From Calliopsis andreniformis (taxonomy: Eukaryota; Arthropoda; Insecta; Hymenoptera; Andrenidae), in contig NW_027480534.1 of assembly GCF_051401765.1 (NCBI RefSeq), forward strand, positions 310,001 to 374,000: a DNA stretch of 64,000 bases, read 5' to 3'. A program made the translations under genes and the position numbers. The notes beneath the pieces were generated by a model. That model was not told the origin of the DNA. It worked only from the letters and a program-made list of their open reading frames with translations, and did not search any database. Below are positions 50,898 through 63,139 of this stretch, one piece after another (within the stretch, counting starts at the first letter, position 1; each line of letters starts with the position of its first letter).

Positions 50898-53763
50898 ATC
50901 CTGAGAATTCAGGATATTCTATTGAGTATTGGGAATTGAGGATTGATGGTTGAGTATTGAGGATTGAGGATAGAGTGTTGAGGACTGAGTATTGAAGATT
51001 GAGGATTGATGATTGAGGATTGATGATTGAGGATTGAGGATTGAGGATTGAGGATTGAGTATTGAAGATTGAGGATTGAAGATTGAGAATTGAGAATTGA
51101 GGATTGAACGTTGAGGACTGAGTGTTGAGTGTTGAGTGATGAGGATTGATGTTTGTGGATAGAGATTTGACAATTGCAGATTGAGTATTGAGTATTGAAA
51201 ACTGTGAATTGAGGATATTCTATTGAGGATTGAGGATGGACAACTGATTGTTGAGGACTGAGTGCTGAAAATTAAGGATTCAGTATTGAGGATTCAGAAT
51301 TGAGGTTTGAGGACTGAGGATTGAGGATTGAAGATTGAGGATTGAGGATTGAGGATTGAGGATTGAGGATTGAGGATTGAGGATTGAGGATTGAGGGTTG
51401 AAGATTCAGTATTGAGGATTGAAGGTTGAGAATTGAGGATTGAGGATTGAACATTGAGGACTGAGCGTTGAGGGTTGAGTATTGAGAATTGATGTTTTTG
51501 GATAGAGATTTGAAGATTGCTGATTGAGTATTGAGTATTGAAAACTGTGAATTGAGGATATTCTATTGAGGATTGAGGATTGACAACTGATTGTTGAGGA
51601 TTGAGTGCTGAAGATTAAGGATCCAGTATTGAGGATTCAGAATTGAGGTTTGAGGACTGAGGATTGAGGATTGAAGATTGAGGATTGAGGATTGAGGATT
51701 GAGGATTGAGGATTGAGGATTGAGGATTGAGGATTGAGGATTGAGTATTGAGGATTCAAGATTGAGGGTTGAGGATTGAGGAATGAAAATTGAGAGTTGA
51801 GTATTGAGTATTCATGACTGAGGATTGAGGATTGAGGATTGAGGATTCAGGATTGAGGATTGAGGATTGAAGACTGAGTATTGATGATTGAATATTGAGG
51901 ATTGAGGATTGAGTATTGAGGATGGACGGTGAGGGCTGAGGGTTGAGGATTGAGGTTTGAGTATTGAATCCTGAGAATTCAGGATATTCTATTGAGTATT
52001 GAGAATTGAGGATTGATGGTTTAGTATTGGGGATTGAGGATAGAGGGTTGAGGACTGAGTATTGAAGATTGAGGATTGATGATTGAGGATTGATGATTGA
52101 GGATTAAGGATTGAGGATTGAGGATTGAGTATTGAAGATTGAGGATTGAAGATTGAGAATTGAGAATTGAGGATTGAACGTTGAGGACTGAGTGTTGAGG
52201 GTTGAGTGATGAGGATTGATGTTTGTGGATAGAGATTTGACAATTGCAGATTGAGTATTGAGTGTTGAAAAGTGTGAATTGAGGATATTCTATTGAGGAT
52301 TGAGGATTGACAACAGATTGTTGAGGACTGAGTGATGAAGATTAAGGATTCAGTATTGAGGATTCAGAATTGAGGTTTGAGGACTGAGGATTGAGGATTG
52401 AAGATTGAGGATTGAGGATTGAGGATTGAGGATTGAGGATTGAGGATTGAGGATTGAGGATTGAGGATTGAGGATTGAGGATTGAGGATTGAAGTTTGCG
52501 TATTCAGGATTGAGGATTGAGGATTGAGGATTGAGGATAGAGGATGGAGGATTAGGGCAGAGGGTTGAGGGTTGAGTGATGACAATTGATGTCTGTGGAT
52601 TGAGATTTGAAGATCGAAGAATGGGGATTGAGTATTGAAAACTGTGAATTGAGGATATTCTATTGAGTATTGAGGATTGACAATTGATTGTTGAGGACTG
52701 AGGGCTGAGATTGAGGATTCAGGATTGAGGATTCGGGATTGAGGTTTGAGAACTGAGGATTGAGGGTTGAGGATTGAGGATTGAGGATTGAGGATTAAGG
52801 ATTGAGGATTGAGGATTGAGGACTGAGGACTGAGGGTTGAGGACTGAGGATTGACGCTTGAGGATTGAGGATTGAGGATGGAGGATTGAAGAGAGAGGAC
52901 TGAGTGTTGAGGATTGAGTGTTGAGAATTGATGTTTGAGGATTGAGATTTGATTATTGAATATTGTGGATTGTGTATTGAACCATGAGGATTCAGGATAC
53001 TCTATTGAGTATTGAGATTTGAGGATTGATGGTTGAGGGTTTTGTGTTGAATATTGAGGATTGAGGATTGAGGATTGAGGATTTAGTATTGAAGAATGTG
53101 GATTGATGATTGGGGATTGAGGGTTGAGGATTGAGGATTGAGGATTGAGGACTGAGGACTGAGGATTGAGGATTGAGGATTGAGTATTGAGGATTGAAGG
53201 TTCAGTATTGAGGATTGAAGATTGAGAATTGAGGATTGAGGATTGAACATTGAGGACTGAGTGTTGAGGGTTGTGTGATGAGGATTGATGTTTGTGGATA
53301 GAGATTTGAAGATTGCAGATTGAGTATTGAGTAATGAAAACTGTGAATTGAGGATATTCTATTGAGGATTGAGGATTGACAACTGATTGTTGAGGACTGA
53401 GGGCTGAAGATTGAGGATTCCGCATTGAGGATTGAGAATTGAGGATTGAGGATTGAGGATTGAAGATTGAGGATTGGGTATTGAGGATTGAAGAATGAGG
53501 ATTGAGGATTGAGGATTGAGTATTGAGGATTGAAGATTGAGTATTGAGGAATCAAGATTGAGGGTTGAGGATTGAGGAATGAAAATTGAGGATTGAGTAT
53601 TGAGTATTCATGACTGAGGATTGAGGATTGAGGATTGAGGATTGAGGATTGAGGATTGAGGATTGAAGATTGAGTATTGATGATTGAATATTGAGGATTG
53701 AGGATTGAGTATTGAGGATGGACGATGAGGGCTGAGGGTTGAGGATTGAGGTTTGAGTATTGA
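50898..53763 (+). repeat. About 3-kb tandem unit, copy 3
   Basis: Alpha elements lie at 50898 and 51968. The 51,968-53,140 part matches 49,046-50,170 at offset 2922. The part near 53,202-53,555 matches 40,439-40,792 of the larger array (offset 12,763), so the right end carries material of the 7.85-kb unit. A 12-unit pure run lies at 52404-52487. The unit ends at a damaged alpha element (53764), the last recognisable one for almost 10 kb. Confidence 0.7.
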
Positions 53764-53781
53764 ATCCTCAGAATTCAGGAT
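53764..53781 (+). repeat. Alpha landmark, last recognisable copy (ATCCTCA arm)
   Basis: A G-to-C change in the left arm (ATCCTCA) breaks one pair. It is the rightmost alpha element before a gap of about 9.5 kb. Confidence 0.8.
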
Positions 53782-54192
53782 ATTCTATTGAGTACTGAGA
53801 ATTGAGGATTGATGGTTGAGTATTGGGGATTGAGGATAGAGGGTTGAGTACTGAGTATTGAAGATTGAGGATTGATGATTGAGGATTGATGATTGAGGAT
53901 TAAGGATTGAGGATTGAGGATTGAGTATTGAAGATTGAGGATTGAAGATTGAGAATTGAGGATTGAACGTTGAGGACTGAGTGTTGAGGGTTGAGTGATG
54001 AGGATTGGTGTTTGTGGATGGAGATTTGACAATTGCAGATTGAGTATCGAGTATTGAAAACTGTGAATTGAGGATATTCTATTGAGGATTGAGGATGGAC
54101 AACTGATTGTTGAGGACTGAGTGCTGAAGATTAAGGATTCAGTATTGAGGATTCAGAATTGAGGTTTGAGGATTGAGGATTGAGGATTGAAG

Positions 54193-54269
54193 ATTGAGGA
54201 TTGAGGATTGAGGATTGAGGATTGAGGATTGAGGATTGAGGATTGAGGATTGAGGATTGAGGATTGAGG
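54193..54269 (+). repeat. Pure (ATTGAGG)11 run
   Basis: Eleven identical units, followed by GAAGTTAGCG, a one-base variant of the GAAGTTTGCG flank seen after the other long runs. Confidence 0.8.
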
Positions 54270-54518
54270 ATTGAAGTTAGCGTATTCAGGATTGAAGATT
54301 GAGGATTGAGGATTGAGGATAGAGGATGGAGTATGAGAGCTGAGGGTTGAGGGTTGAGTGATGAGAATTGATGTTTGTGGATTGAGATTTGAAGACGGAG
54401 GAATAGAGATTGAGTATTCAAAACTGTGAATTGAGGATATTCTTTTGAGGATTGAGAATTGACAATTGATTGTTGAGGACTGAGGGATGAAGATTGAGGG
54501 TTCAGAATTGAGGATTCG

Positions 54519-56504
54519 GGATTGAGGTTTGAGGACTGAAGATTGAGGGCTGAGGATTGAGGATTGACGCTTGGGGATTGAGGATTGAGGGTGGAGGATT
54601 GAAGAGAGAGGACTGAGGGTTGTGGATTGAGTGTTGAGAACTGATGTTTGAGGATTGAGATTTGATTATTGGATATTGTTGAATGAGTATTGAACCACGA
54701 CAATTCAGGATATTCTATTGAGTATTGAGAATTGAGGATTGATGGTTGCGTACTGAGGATTGATGGTTGAGGGTTGTGTGGTGAATATTGAGGATTGAGG
54801 ATTGAGGATTGAGGATTGAGGATTGAAGATTGAGGATTGAGGATTGAGTGTTGAGGATTGACGACGAGGACTGACGGTTGAGGGTTGGGGTTTGAGGATT
54901 GAGGATTGAGGATTGAGGACTGAGGATTGAGGATTGAAGGTTGAGGATTGGGAATTGAGGATTGAACGTTGAGGGCTGAGTGTTGAGTGTTGACTGATGA
55001 GGATTGATGTTTGTGGATAGAGATTTGACAATTGCAGATTGAGTATTGAGTATTGAAAACTGTGAATTGAGAATATTCTATTGAGGATTGAGAATGGACA
55101 ACTGATTGTTGAGGACTGAGGGCTGAAGATTAAGGATTCAGTATTGAGGATTCAGAATTGAGGTTTGAGGACTGAGGATTGAGGATTGAGGATTGAGGAT
55201 TGAGTATTGAGGATTGAAGGTTCAGCATTGAGGATTGAAGATTGAGAATTGAGGGTTGAGGGTTGAACATTGAGGACTGAGTGTTGAGGGTTGAGTTATT
55301 CGAATTGATGTTTCTGTGTAGAGATTTGAAGATTGCAGATTGAGTATTGAGTATTGAAACCTGTGAATTTAGGATATTCTATTGAGGATTGAGGATTGAC
55401 AACTGATTGTTGAGGACTGAGTGCTGAAGATTAAGGATTCAGTATTGAGGATTCAGAATTGAGGTTTGAGGACTGAGGATTGAGGATTGTGGATTCAGGA
55501 TTGAGGGTTGAGGAATGAAGATTGAGTATTGAGGATTGAAGATTGAGTATTGATGATTGATGATTGAGGATTGAAGATTGAAGATTGAAGATTCAGGACT
55601 GGGGATTGAGGATTGACGATTGAGGATTGAGGATTGAGGATTGAGAATTGAGGATTGAGGATTGAGGATTGAAAATTGAGTATTGAGGATTGAAGATTGA
55701 GGATTGAGAATTGAGGATTGAAGATAGAGGATTGGGTGTTGAGAATTGACGATTGGGAATTGAGGATTGAGGATTGAGGACTGAAGATTGAGGATTGGGG
55801 ATTGTGGATTGACGATTGAGGATTGAGGATTGAGGATTGAGGATTGCGAATTGAGGATTGAGGATTGAAGATTGATTATTGAGGATTGAAGATTGAGTAT
55901 TGAGGATTGAGCTTTGAAGATTGAGGACTGAGTGTTGAGGGTTGAGTGATGAGCATTGATGTTTGTGGATTGAGATTTGAAGATTGAAGATTGGGGATTG
56001 AGTATTGAAAACTGTGAATTGAGGATATTCTATTGAGGATTGAGGATTGACTATTGATTGTTGCGGACTGAGGGATGAAGATTGAGGATTCGGGATTGAG
56101 GATTCGGAATTGAAGTTTGAGGACTGAGGACTGATGGTTGAGAATTGAGGATTGAGGATTGACGCTTGAGGATAGAGGATTGAGGATGGAGGATTGAGGA
56201 CAGAGAACTGAGTGTTGAGGATTGAGTGTTGAGAATTGATGTTTGAGGATTGAGATTTGATTATTGAATATTGTGGATTGAGTATTGAACCATGAGAATT
56301 CAGGATATTCTATTGAGTATTGAGAATTGAGGATTGATGATTGAGCATTGAGGGTTGATGGTTGAGGATTGTGTGTTGAATATTGAGGATTGAGGGTTGA
56401 GGATTGAGGATTGAGGATTGAGGATTGAAGATTGAGTAATGATGACTGAAGATTGAGGATTGAGGATTGAGGGTTGAGGATTGAGGACGAGGACTGACGG
56501 TTGA
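54519..56504 (+). repeat. 1,986-bp tandem duplication, copy 1
   Basis: Sequence from 54519 matches 56505 onward at a constant offset of 1986, with few single-base differences (GGGCTGAGG near 54,547 against GGGCAGAGG near 56,533, for instance). It contains a gamma-type landmark ending GAACCACGACAATTCAGG near 54,694-54,711, another with GAACCATGAGAATTC near 56,287-56,301, and beta landmarks. No alpha inverted repeat is present. Confidence 0.85.
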
Positions 56505-58490
56505 GGATTGAGGTTTGAGGACTGAAGATTGAGGGCAGAGGATTGAGGATTGACGCTTGGGGATTGAGGATTGAGGGTGGAGGATTGAAGAGAGAGGACT
56601 GAGGGTTGTGGATTGAGTGTTGAGAACTGATGTTTGAGGATTGAGATTTGATTATTGGATATTGTTGAATGAGTATTGAACCACGACAATTCAGGATATT
56701 CTATTGAGTATTGAGAATTGAGGATTGATGGTTGCGTACTGAGGATTGATGGTTGAGGGTTGTGTGGTGAATATTGAGGATTGAGGATTGAGGATTGAGG
56801 ATTGAGGATTGAAGATTGAGGATTGAGGATTGAGTGTTGAGGATTGAGGACGAGGACTGACGGTTGAGGGTTGGGGTTTGAGGATTGAGGATTGAGGATT
56901 GAGGACTGAGGATTGAGGATTGTAGGTTGAGGATTGGGAATTGCGGATTGAACGTTGAGGGCTGAGTGTTGAGTGTTGACTGATGAGGATTGATGTTTGT
57001 GGATAGAGATTTGACAATTGCAGATTGAGTATTGAGTATTGAAAACTGTGAATTGAGAATATTCTATTGAGGATTGAGAATGGACAACTGATTGTTGAGG
57101 ACTGAGGGCTGAAGATTAAGGATTCAGTATTGAGGATTCAGAATTGAGGTTTGAGGACTGAGGATTGAGGATTGAGGATTGAGGATTGAGTATTGAGGAT
57201 TGAAGGTTCAGCATTGAGGATTGAAGATTGAGAATTGAGGGTTGAGGGTTGAACATTGAGGACTGAGTGTTGAGGGTTGAGTTATTCGAATTGATGTTTG
57301 TGTGTAGAGATTTGAAGATTGCAGATTGAGTATTGAGTATTGAAACCTGTGAATTTAGGATATTCTATTGAGGATTGAGGATTGACAACTGATTGTTGAG
57401 GACTGAGTGCTGAAGATTAAGGATTCAGTATTGAGGATTCAGAATTGAGGTTTGAGGACTGAGGATTGAGGACTGTGGATTCAGGATTGAGGGTTGAGGA
57501 ATGAAGATTGAGTATTGAGGATTGAAGATTGAGTATTGATGATTGATGATTGAGGATTGAAGATTGAAGATTGAAGATTCAGGACTGGGGATTGAGGATT
57601 GACGATTGAGGATTGAGGATTGAGGATTGAGAATTGAGGATTGAGGATTGAGGATTGAAAATTGAGTATTGAGGATTGAAGATTGAGGATTGAGAATTGA
57701 GGATTGAAGATAGAGGGTTGGGTGTTGAGAATTGACGATTGGGAATTGAGGATTGAGGATTGAGGACTGAAGATTGAGGATTGGGGATTGTGGATTGACG
57801 ATTGAGGATTGAGGATTGAGGATTGAGGATTGAGAATTGAGGATTGAGGATTGAAGATTGATTATTGAGGATTGAAGATTGAGTATTGAGGATTGAGTTT
57901 TGAAGATTGAGGACTGAGTGTTGAGGGTTGAGTGATGAGCATTGATGTTTGTGGATTGAGATTTGAAGATTGAAGATTGGGGATTGAGTATTGAAAACTG
58001 TGAATTGAGGATATTCTATTGAGGATTGAGGATTGACTATTGATTGTTACGGACTGAGGGATGAAGATTGAGGATTCGGGATTGAGGATTCGGAATTGAA
58101 GTTTGAGGACTGAGGACTGATGGTTGAGAATTGAGGATTGAGGATTGACGCTTGAGGATAGAGGATTGAGGATGGAGGATTGAGGACAGAGAACTGAGTG
58201 TTGAGGATTGAGTGTTGAGAATTGATGTTTGAGGATTGAGATTTGATTATTGAATATTGTGGATTGAGTATTGAACCATGAGAATTCAGGATATTCTATT
58301 GAGTATTGAGAATTGAGGATTGATGGTTGAGCATTGAGGGTCGATGGTTGAGGATTGTGTGTTGAATATTGAGGATTGAGGGTTGAGGATTGAGGATTGA
58401 GGATTGAGGATTGAAGATTGAGTAATGATGACTGAAGATTGAGGATTGAGGATTGAGGGTTGAGGATTGAGGACGAGGACTGACGGTTGA
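56505..58490 (+). repeat. 1,986-bp tandem duplication, copy 2
   Basis: This is the direct head-to-tail repeat of 54519-56504. Similarity runs on for about 14 bp to 58504 and stops there (TTGAGTATTG here, TTGAGGACTG at the equivalent place in copy 1). Parts of this unit recur further right: 57.88-58.27 kb near 59.92-60.31 kb (offset 2039), and 57,474 to about 58,380 at 61,177 to about 62,085 (offset 3703). Confidence 0.85.
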
Positions 58491-61176
58491 GGATTGAGGT
58501 TTGAGTATTGAGGATTGAGGATTGAGGACTGAGGATTGAGGGTTGAGGGCTGAGGATTGAGGATTGATTATTGAGGATTGAAGATTGAGGACTGGGGATT
58601 GAGGATTGAGGATTGAGGATTGAAGATTGAGTATTGAAGATTGAAGGTTGAGTGTTGAGGAATGAGGATTGAGGATTGAGGATTGAGGATTGAAGATAGA
58701 GGATTGGGGATTGAGGATTGACGATTGAGGACTGAGTGTTGAGGGTTGAGTGATGAGAATTGATGTTTGTGGATGGAGACTTGAAGATTGAAGATTGAGG
58801 ATTGAGTATTGAAAACTGAGGGTTCAGGATATTCTATTGAGTATTGAGAATTTAGGATTCATGATTGAGTATTGAGGATTGATGGCTGAAGGTTGTGTAC
58901 TGAATATTGAGGATTGAGGATTGAGGATTGAGGATTGAGGATTGACGATTGAAGATTGAGTATTGATGACAGAGGATTGAGGACTTAGGATTGTGGGTTG
59001 AGGATTGAGGACGAGGACTGACGGTTGAGGACTGAGGTTTGATTATTGAGGATTGAGGATTGAGGACTGAGGGTTGAGGATTGAGGACTGAGGATTGAGG
59101 ATTGAGGATTGAGTATTGAGCATTGAGGATTGAAGATTGAGGACCGGGGATTGAGGATTGAAGATTGAGTATTAAGGATTGAGTGTTGGGTATTGAGGAT
59201 CTAGGAGAGGAGATGATTATTGAGGATTGAAGATAGAGGATTGAGGATTGAGGATTGAGAGTTGAGAATTGAGAATTGAGGACCAGGACAGATGTTTGGG
59301 GATTGAGGTTTGAGGAATGAGGATTGAGGACTGAGGTTTGAGGAATGAGGATTGAGGATTGAGGAATGAGGATTGAGGATTGAGGATTGAGGATTGAGGA
59401 TTGAGGATTGAGTATTGAAGATTGAGGATTGATGACTGAGGCTTGAGGATTGAGGATTAAGGGTTGAGGATTGAGGATTGAGGATTGAGGATGGGGGATT
59501 GAGGATTGAAGATTGAGTATTGAGGATTGAAGGTTGAGGGTTGAGGTTTGAGGATTGAGGATGAGGCCTGAGGGTTGAGGATTGAGGTTTGAGGACTGAG
59601 GATTGAGGATTGAGGATTGAAGATTGAGGATTGAGGAACGAAGATTGAGGATAGAGGATTGTGGGTTGAAGATTGAGGATTGAGGATTGAGGATTGAGGT
59701 TTGAGTATTGAAGGATGAGGATTGAGGGTTGAGGATTGAGGATTGAGGTTTGAGGATTGAGGATTGATGACTGATGACTGAGGATTGAGGATTGAGGATT
59801 GAGCATTGAGGATTGAAGATTGAGGACTGGGGATTGAGGATTGATGATTGAGGATTAAGGATTGAGGATTGGGGATTGAGGATCTGGGATTGGAGATTGA
59901 TTATTGAGGATTGAAGATTGAGTATTGAGGATTGAGTTTTGAAGATTGAGGACTGAGTGTTGAGGGTTGAGTGATGAGCATTGATGTTTGTGGATTGAGA
60001 TTTGAAGATTGAAGATTGGGGATTGAGTATTGAAAACTGTGAATTGAGGATATTCTATTGAGGATTGAGGATTGACTATTGATTGTTGCGGACTGAGGGA
60101 TGAAGATTGAGGATTCGGGATTGAGGATTCGGAATTGAAGTTTGAGGACTGAGGACTGATGGCTGAGGATTGAGGATTGAGGATTGACGCTTGAGGATAG
60201 AGGATTGAGGATGGAGGATTAAGGACAGAGAACTGAGTGTTGAGGATTGAGTGTTGAGAATAGATGTTTGAGGATTGAGATTTGATTATTGAATATTGTG
60301 GATTGAGTATTGAACCACCAGAATTCAGGATACTCTATTGAGTATTGAGGATTGAGGATTGAGGTTTGAAGATTGAGTATTGATGATTGAAAATTGAGGA
60401 TTGAGGATTGAGGGTTGAGGATTGAGGACCAGCACTGAGGGTTGAGGACTCGGGACTGAGGGTTGAGAATTGAGGATTGAGGATTGAGGATTGAGGATTG
60501 AAGATTGAGGTTTGGGTATTGAGGATGGAGGATTAAGGATTGATTATTGAGGATTGCGGAGTGGAGATTGAGTATTGCGGATTGAAGATTGAGGACTGTG
60601 GACTGAGGATTGAGGATTGAGGATTGAGGATTGAGGAATGAAGATTGGGGAATGAAGATTGTGCATTGAAGATTGAGTATTGAGGATTGACGATTGAGGA
60701 TTGAGGATTAAGGATTGATTATTGAGGATTGCGGAGTGGAGATTGAGTATTGCGGATTGAAGATTGAGGACTGTGGACTGAGGATTGAGTATTGAAGATT
60801 GAGGATAGAGGAATGAAGATTGAGGAATGAAGATTGTGCATTGAAGATTGAGTATTCAGGATTGACGATTGTGGATTGAGTATTGAGGATTGAGGATTGA
60901 AGATTGAGTATTGATGATTGAGGATTGAGGATTGAGGATTGAGAATTGTGGATTCAGGACTGAGGATTGAGGATGAGGGCTGAGGGTTGAGGATTGAGGG
61001 TTGAGGACTGAGGACTGAGGATTGAGGATTGAGAATTAAGGATGGATGGTTGAGGATTGAGGATTGAGGATTGGGTATTGAGGATTGAAGAATGAGGATT
61101 GACGATTGAGGATTGAGGATTCAGGATTGAAGATCGAGTATTGAGGATTGAAGGCTGATGATTGAGGATTGAGGAT
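58491..61176 (+). repeat. Diverged patchwork of heptamer repeat
   Basis: The arrangement is less regular than to the left. Only 59.9-60.31 kb has an obvious relative (57.88-58.27 kb, offset 2039), and 60,180-60,720 matches 62,075-62,615 (offset 1895). A local break in the heptamer pattern lies at 59199-59215. Between 60,530 and 60,900 two similar stretches of about 180 bp (GCGGAGTGGAG near 60,555 and 60,730) stand in tandem. No gene is seen. Confidence 0.65.
59199..59215 (+). other. Local break in the heptamer pattern
   Basis: The bases ATCTAGGAGAGGAGATG interrupt the ATTGAGG register more severely than any other place I noticed. Several consecutive units cannot be read as one-base variants. 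It may be a patch of accumulated mutation or a sequencing or assembly error. It is too short to be an inserted element. Confidence 0.5.
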
Positions 61177-62085
61177 TGTGGATTCAGGATTGAGGGTTGA
61201 GGAATGAAGATTGAGTATTGAGGATTGAAGATTGAGTGTTGATGATTGATGATTGAGGATTGAAGATTGAAGATTGAAGATTCAGGACTGGGGATTGAGG
61301 ATTGACGATTGAGGATTGAGGATTGAGGATTGAGAATTGAGGATTGAGGATTGAGGATTGAAAATTGAGTATTGAGGATTGAAGATTGAGGATTGAGGAT
61401 TGAGGATTGAAGATAGAGGATTGGGTATTGAGAATTGACGATTGGGAATTGAGGATTGAGGATTGAGGACTGAAGATTGAGGATTGGGGATTGTGGATTG
61501 ACGATTGACGATTGAGGATTGAGGATTGAGGATTGAGAATTGAGGATTGAGGATTGAAGATTGATTATTGAGGATTGAAGATTGAGTATTGAGGATTGAG
61601 TTTTGAAGATTGAGGACTGAGTGTTGAGGGTTGAGTGATGAGCATTGACGTTTGTGGATTGAGATTTGAAGATTGAAGATTGGGGATTGAGTATTAAAAA
61701 CTGTGAATTGAGGATATTCTATTGAGGATTGAGGATTGACTATTGATTGTTGCGGACTGAGGGATGAAGATTGAGGATTCGGGATTGAGGATTCGGAATT
61801 GAAGTTTGAGGCCTGAGGACTGATGGTTGAGAATTGAGGATTGAGGATTGACGCTTGAGGATAGAGGATTGAGGATGGAGGATTGAGGACAGAGAACTGA
61901 GTGTTGAGGATTGAGTGTTGAGAATTGATGTTTGAGGATTGAGATTTGATTATTGAATATTGTGGATTGAGTATTGAACCATGAGGATTCAGGATATTCT
62001 ACTGAGTATTGAGAATTGAGGATTGATGGTTGAGCATTGAGGGTTGATGGTTGAGGATTGTGTGTTGAATATTGAGGATTGAGGG
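61177..62085 (+). repeat. Third, dispersed copy of part of the 1,986-bp unit
   Basis: TGTGGATTCAGG at 61177 matches 57474, and the match continues at offset 3703 (529 whole heptamers) through the beta landmark near 61.72 kb and the gamma landmark near 61.99 kb. It diverges after TTGAATATTGAGGATTGAGG, near 62,085. It differs by scattered substitutions, such as GAACCATGAGGATTC in place of GAACCATGAGAATTC. Confidence 0.75.
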
Positions 62086-63139
62086 TTGAGGATAGAGGAT
62101 TGAGGATGGAGGATTAAGGACAGAGGACTGAGTGTTGAGGATTGAGTGTTGAGTATAGATGTTTGAGGATTGAGATTTGATTATTGAATATTGTGGATTG
62201 AGTATTGAACCACCAGAATTCAGGATACTCTATTGAGTATTGAGGATTGAGGATTGAGGTTTGAAGATTGAGTATTGATGATTGAAAATTGAGGATTGAG
62301 GATTGAGGGTTGAGGATTGAGGACCAGGACTGAGGGTTGAGGACTCGGGACTGAGGGTTGAGAATTGAGGATTGAGGATTGAGGATTGAGGATTGAAGAT
62401 TGAGGTTTGGGTATTGAGGATGGAGGATTAAGGATTGATTATTGAGGATTGGGGAGTGGAGATTGAGTATTGCGGATTGAAGATTGAGGACTGTGGACTG
62501 AGGATTGAGGATTGAGGATTGAGGATTGAGGAATGAAGATTGAGGAATGAAGATTGTGCATTGAAGATTGAGTATTGAGGATTGACGATTGAGGATTGAG
62601 GATTAAGGATTGATTATTGAGGATTGAGGATTGGAGATTGAGTTTTGAGGATTGAAGATTGAGGACTGAGGACTGAGGATTGAGGATTGAGGATTGAGGA
62701 TTGAGGAATGAAGATTGAGGATTGAGGATTGTAGATTGTAGATTGAGTATTGAGGATTGACGATTGAGGATTGAGTATTGTGGATTGAGGATTGAAGATT
62801 GAGTACTGATGATTGAGGATTGAGGATTGAGGATTGAGGATTGAGGATTGAGGGTTGAGGATTGAGGACTGGGACTGAGGGTTGAGTATTGAGAGTTGAG
62901 GATTGAGGATTGAGGATTGAGGATTGAAGATTGAGGATTGGGAATTGTGGATTGAAGATTCTCTATTGAGGATTGATGATTGAGGATTGAGGACTGAGGA
63001 TTGGAGATTGAGTATTGAGGATTGAAGATTGAGGATTGGGGATTGAGGATTGAAGATTCAGGATTGAGGATTGATGATTGAGGATTGAGGACTGAGGATT
63101 AGAAATTGAGTATTGAGGATTGAAGACTGAGGACTGAGG
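62086..63139 (+). repeat. Diverged heptamer repeat with a copy of 60,180-60,720
   Basis: From about 62,075 to 62,615 the sequence matches 60,180-60,720 at offset 1895. The match includes AAGGACAGAG, GAACCACCAGAATTC and the GGAGTGGAG stretch. From about 62,616 to 63,139 I see only heptamer variants with no clear duplicate partner in the window. No gene is seen. Confidence 0.65.

Larger units (their letters stand above)
53764..54518 (+). repeat. Mosaic heptamer segment left of the 1,986-bp duplication
   Basis: It begins with an alpha element carrying ATCCTCA in its left arm, then contains a beta landmark near 54,070 and an 11-unit ATTGAGG run (54193-54269). A beta-like element near 54,440 reads GATATTCTTTTGAGG. 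The base before the 1,986-bp duplication is 54518 (G here against A at 56504). No gene is seen. Confidence 0.65.

Noticed and set aside
52364..53425. A 353-codon open frame on the minus strand, and dozens of similar ones, as protein genes
   Set aside because: The peptide is only (ILNPQSS)n with substitutions, the same in all three minus frames and overlapping in different frames. Starts are chance CAT variants on the plus strand. There is no domain, signal or codon pattern beyond the DNA repeat.
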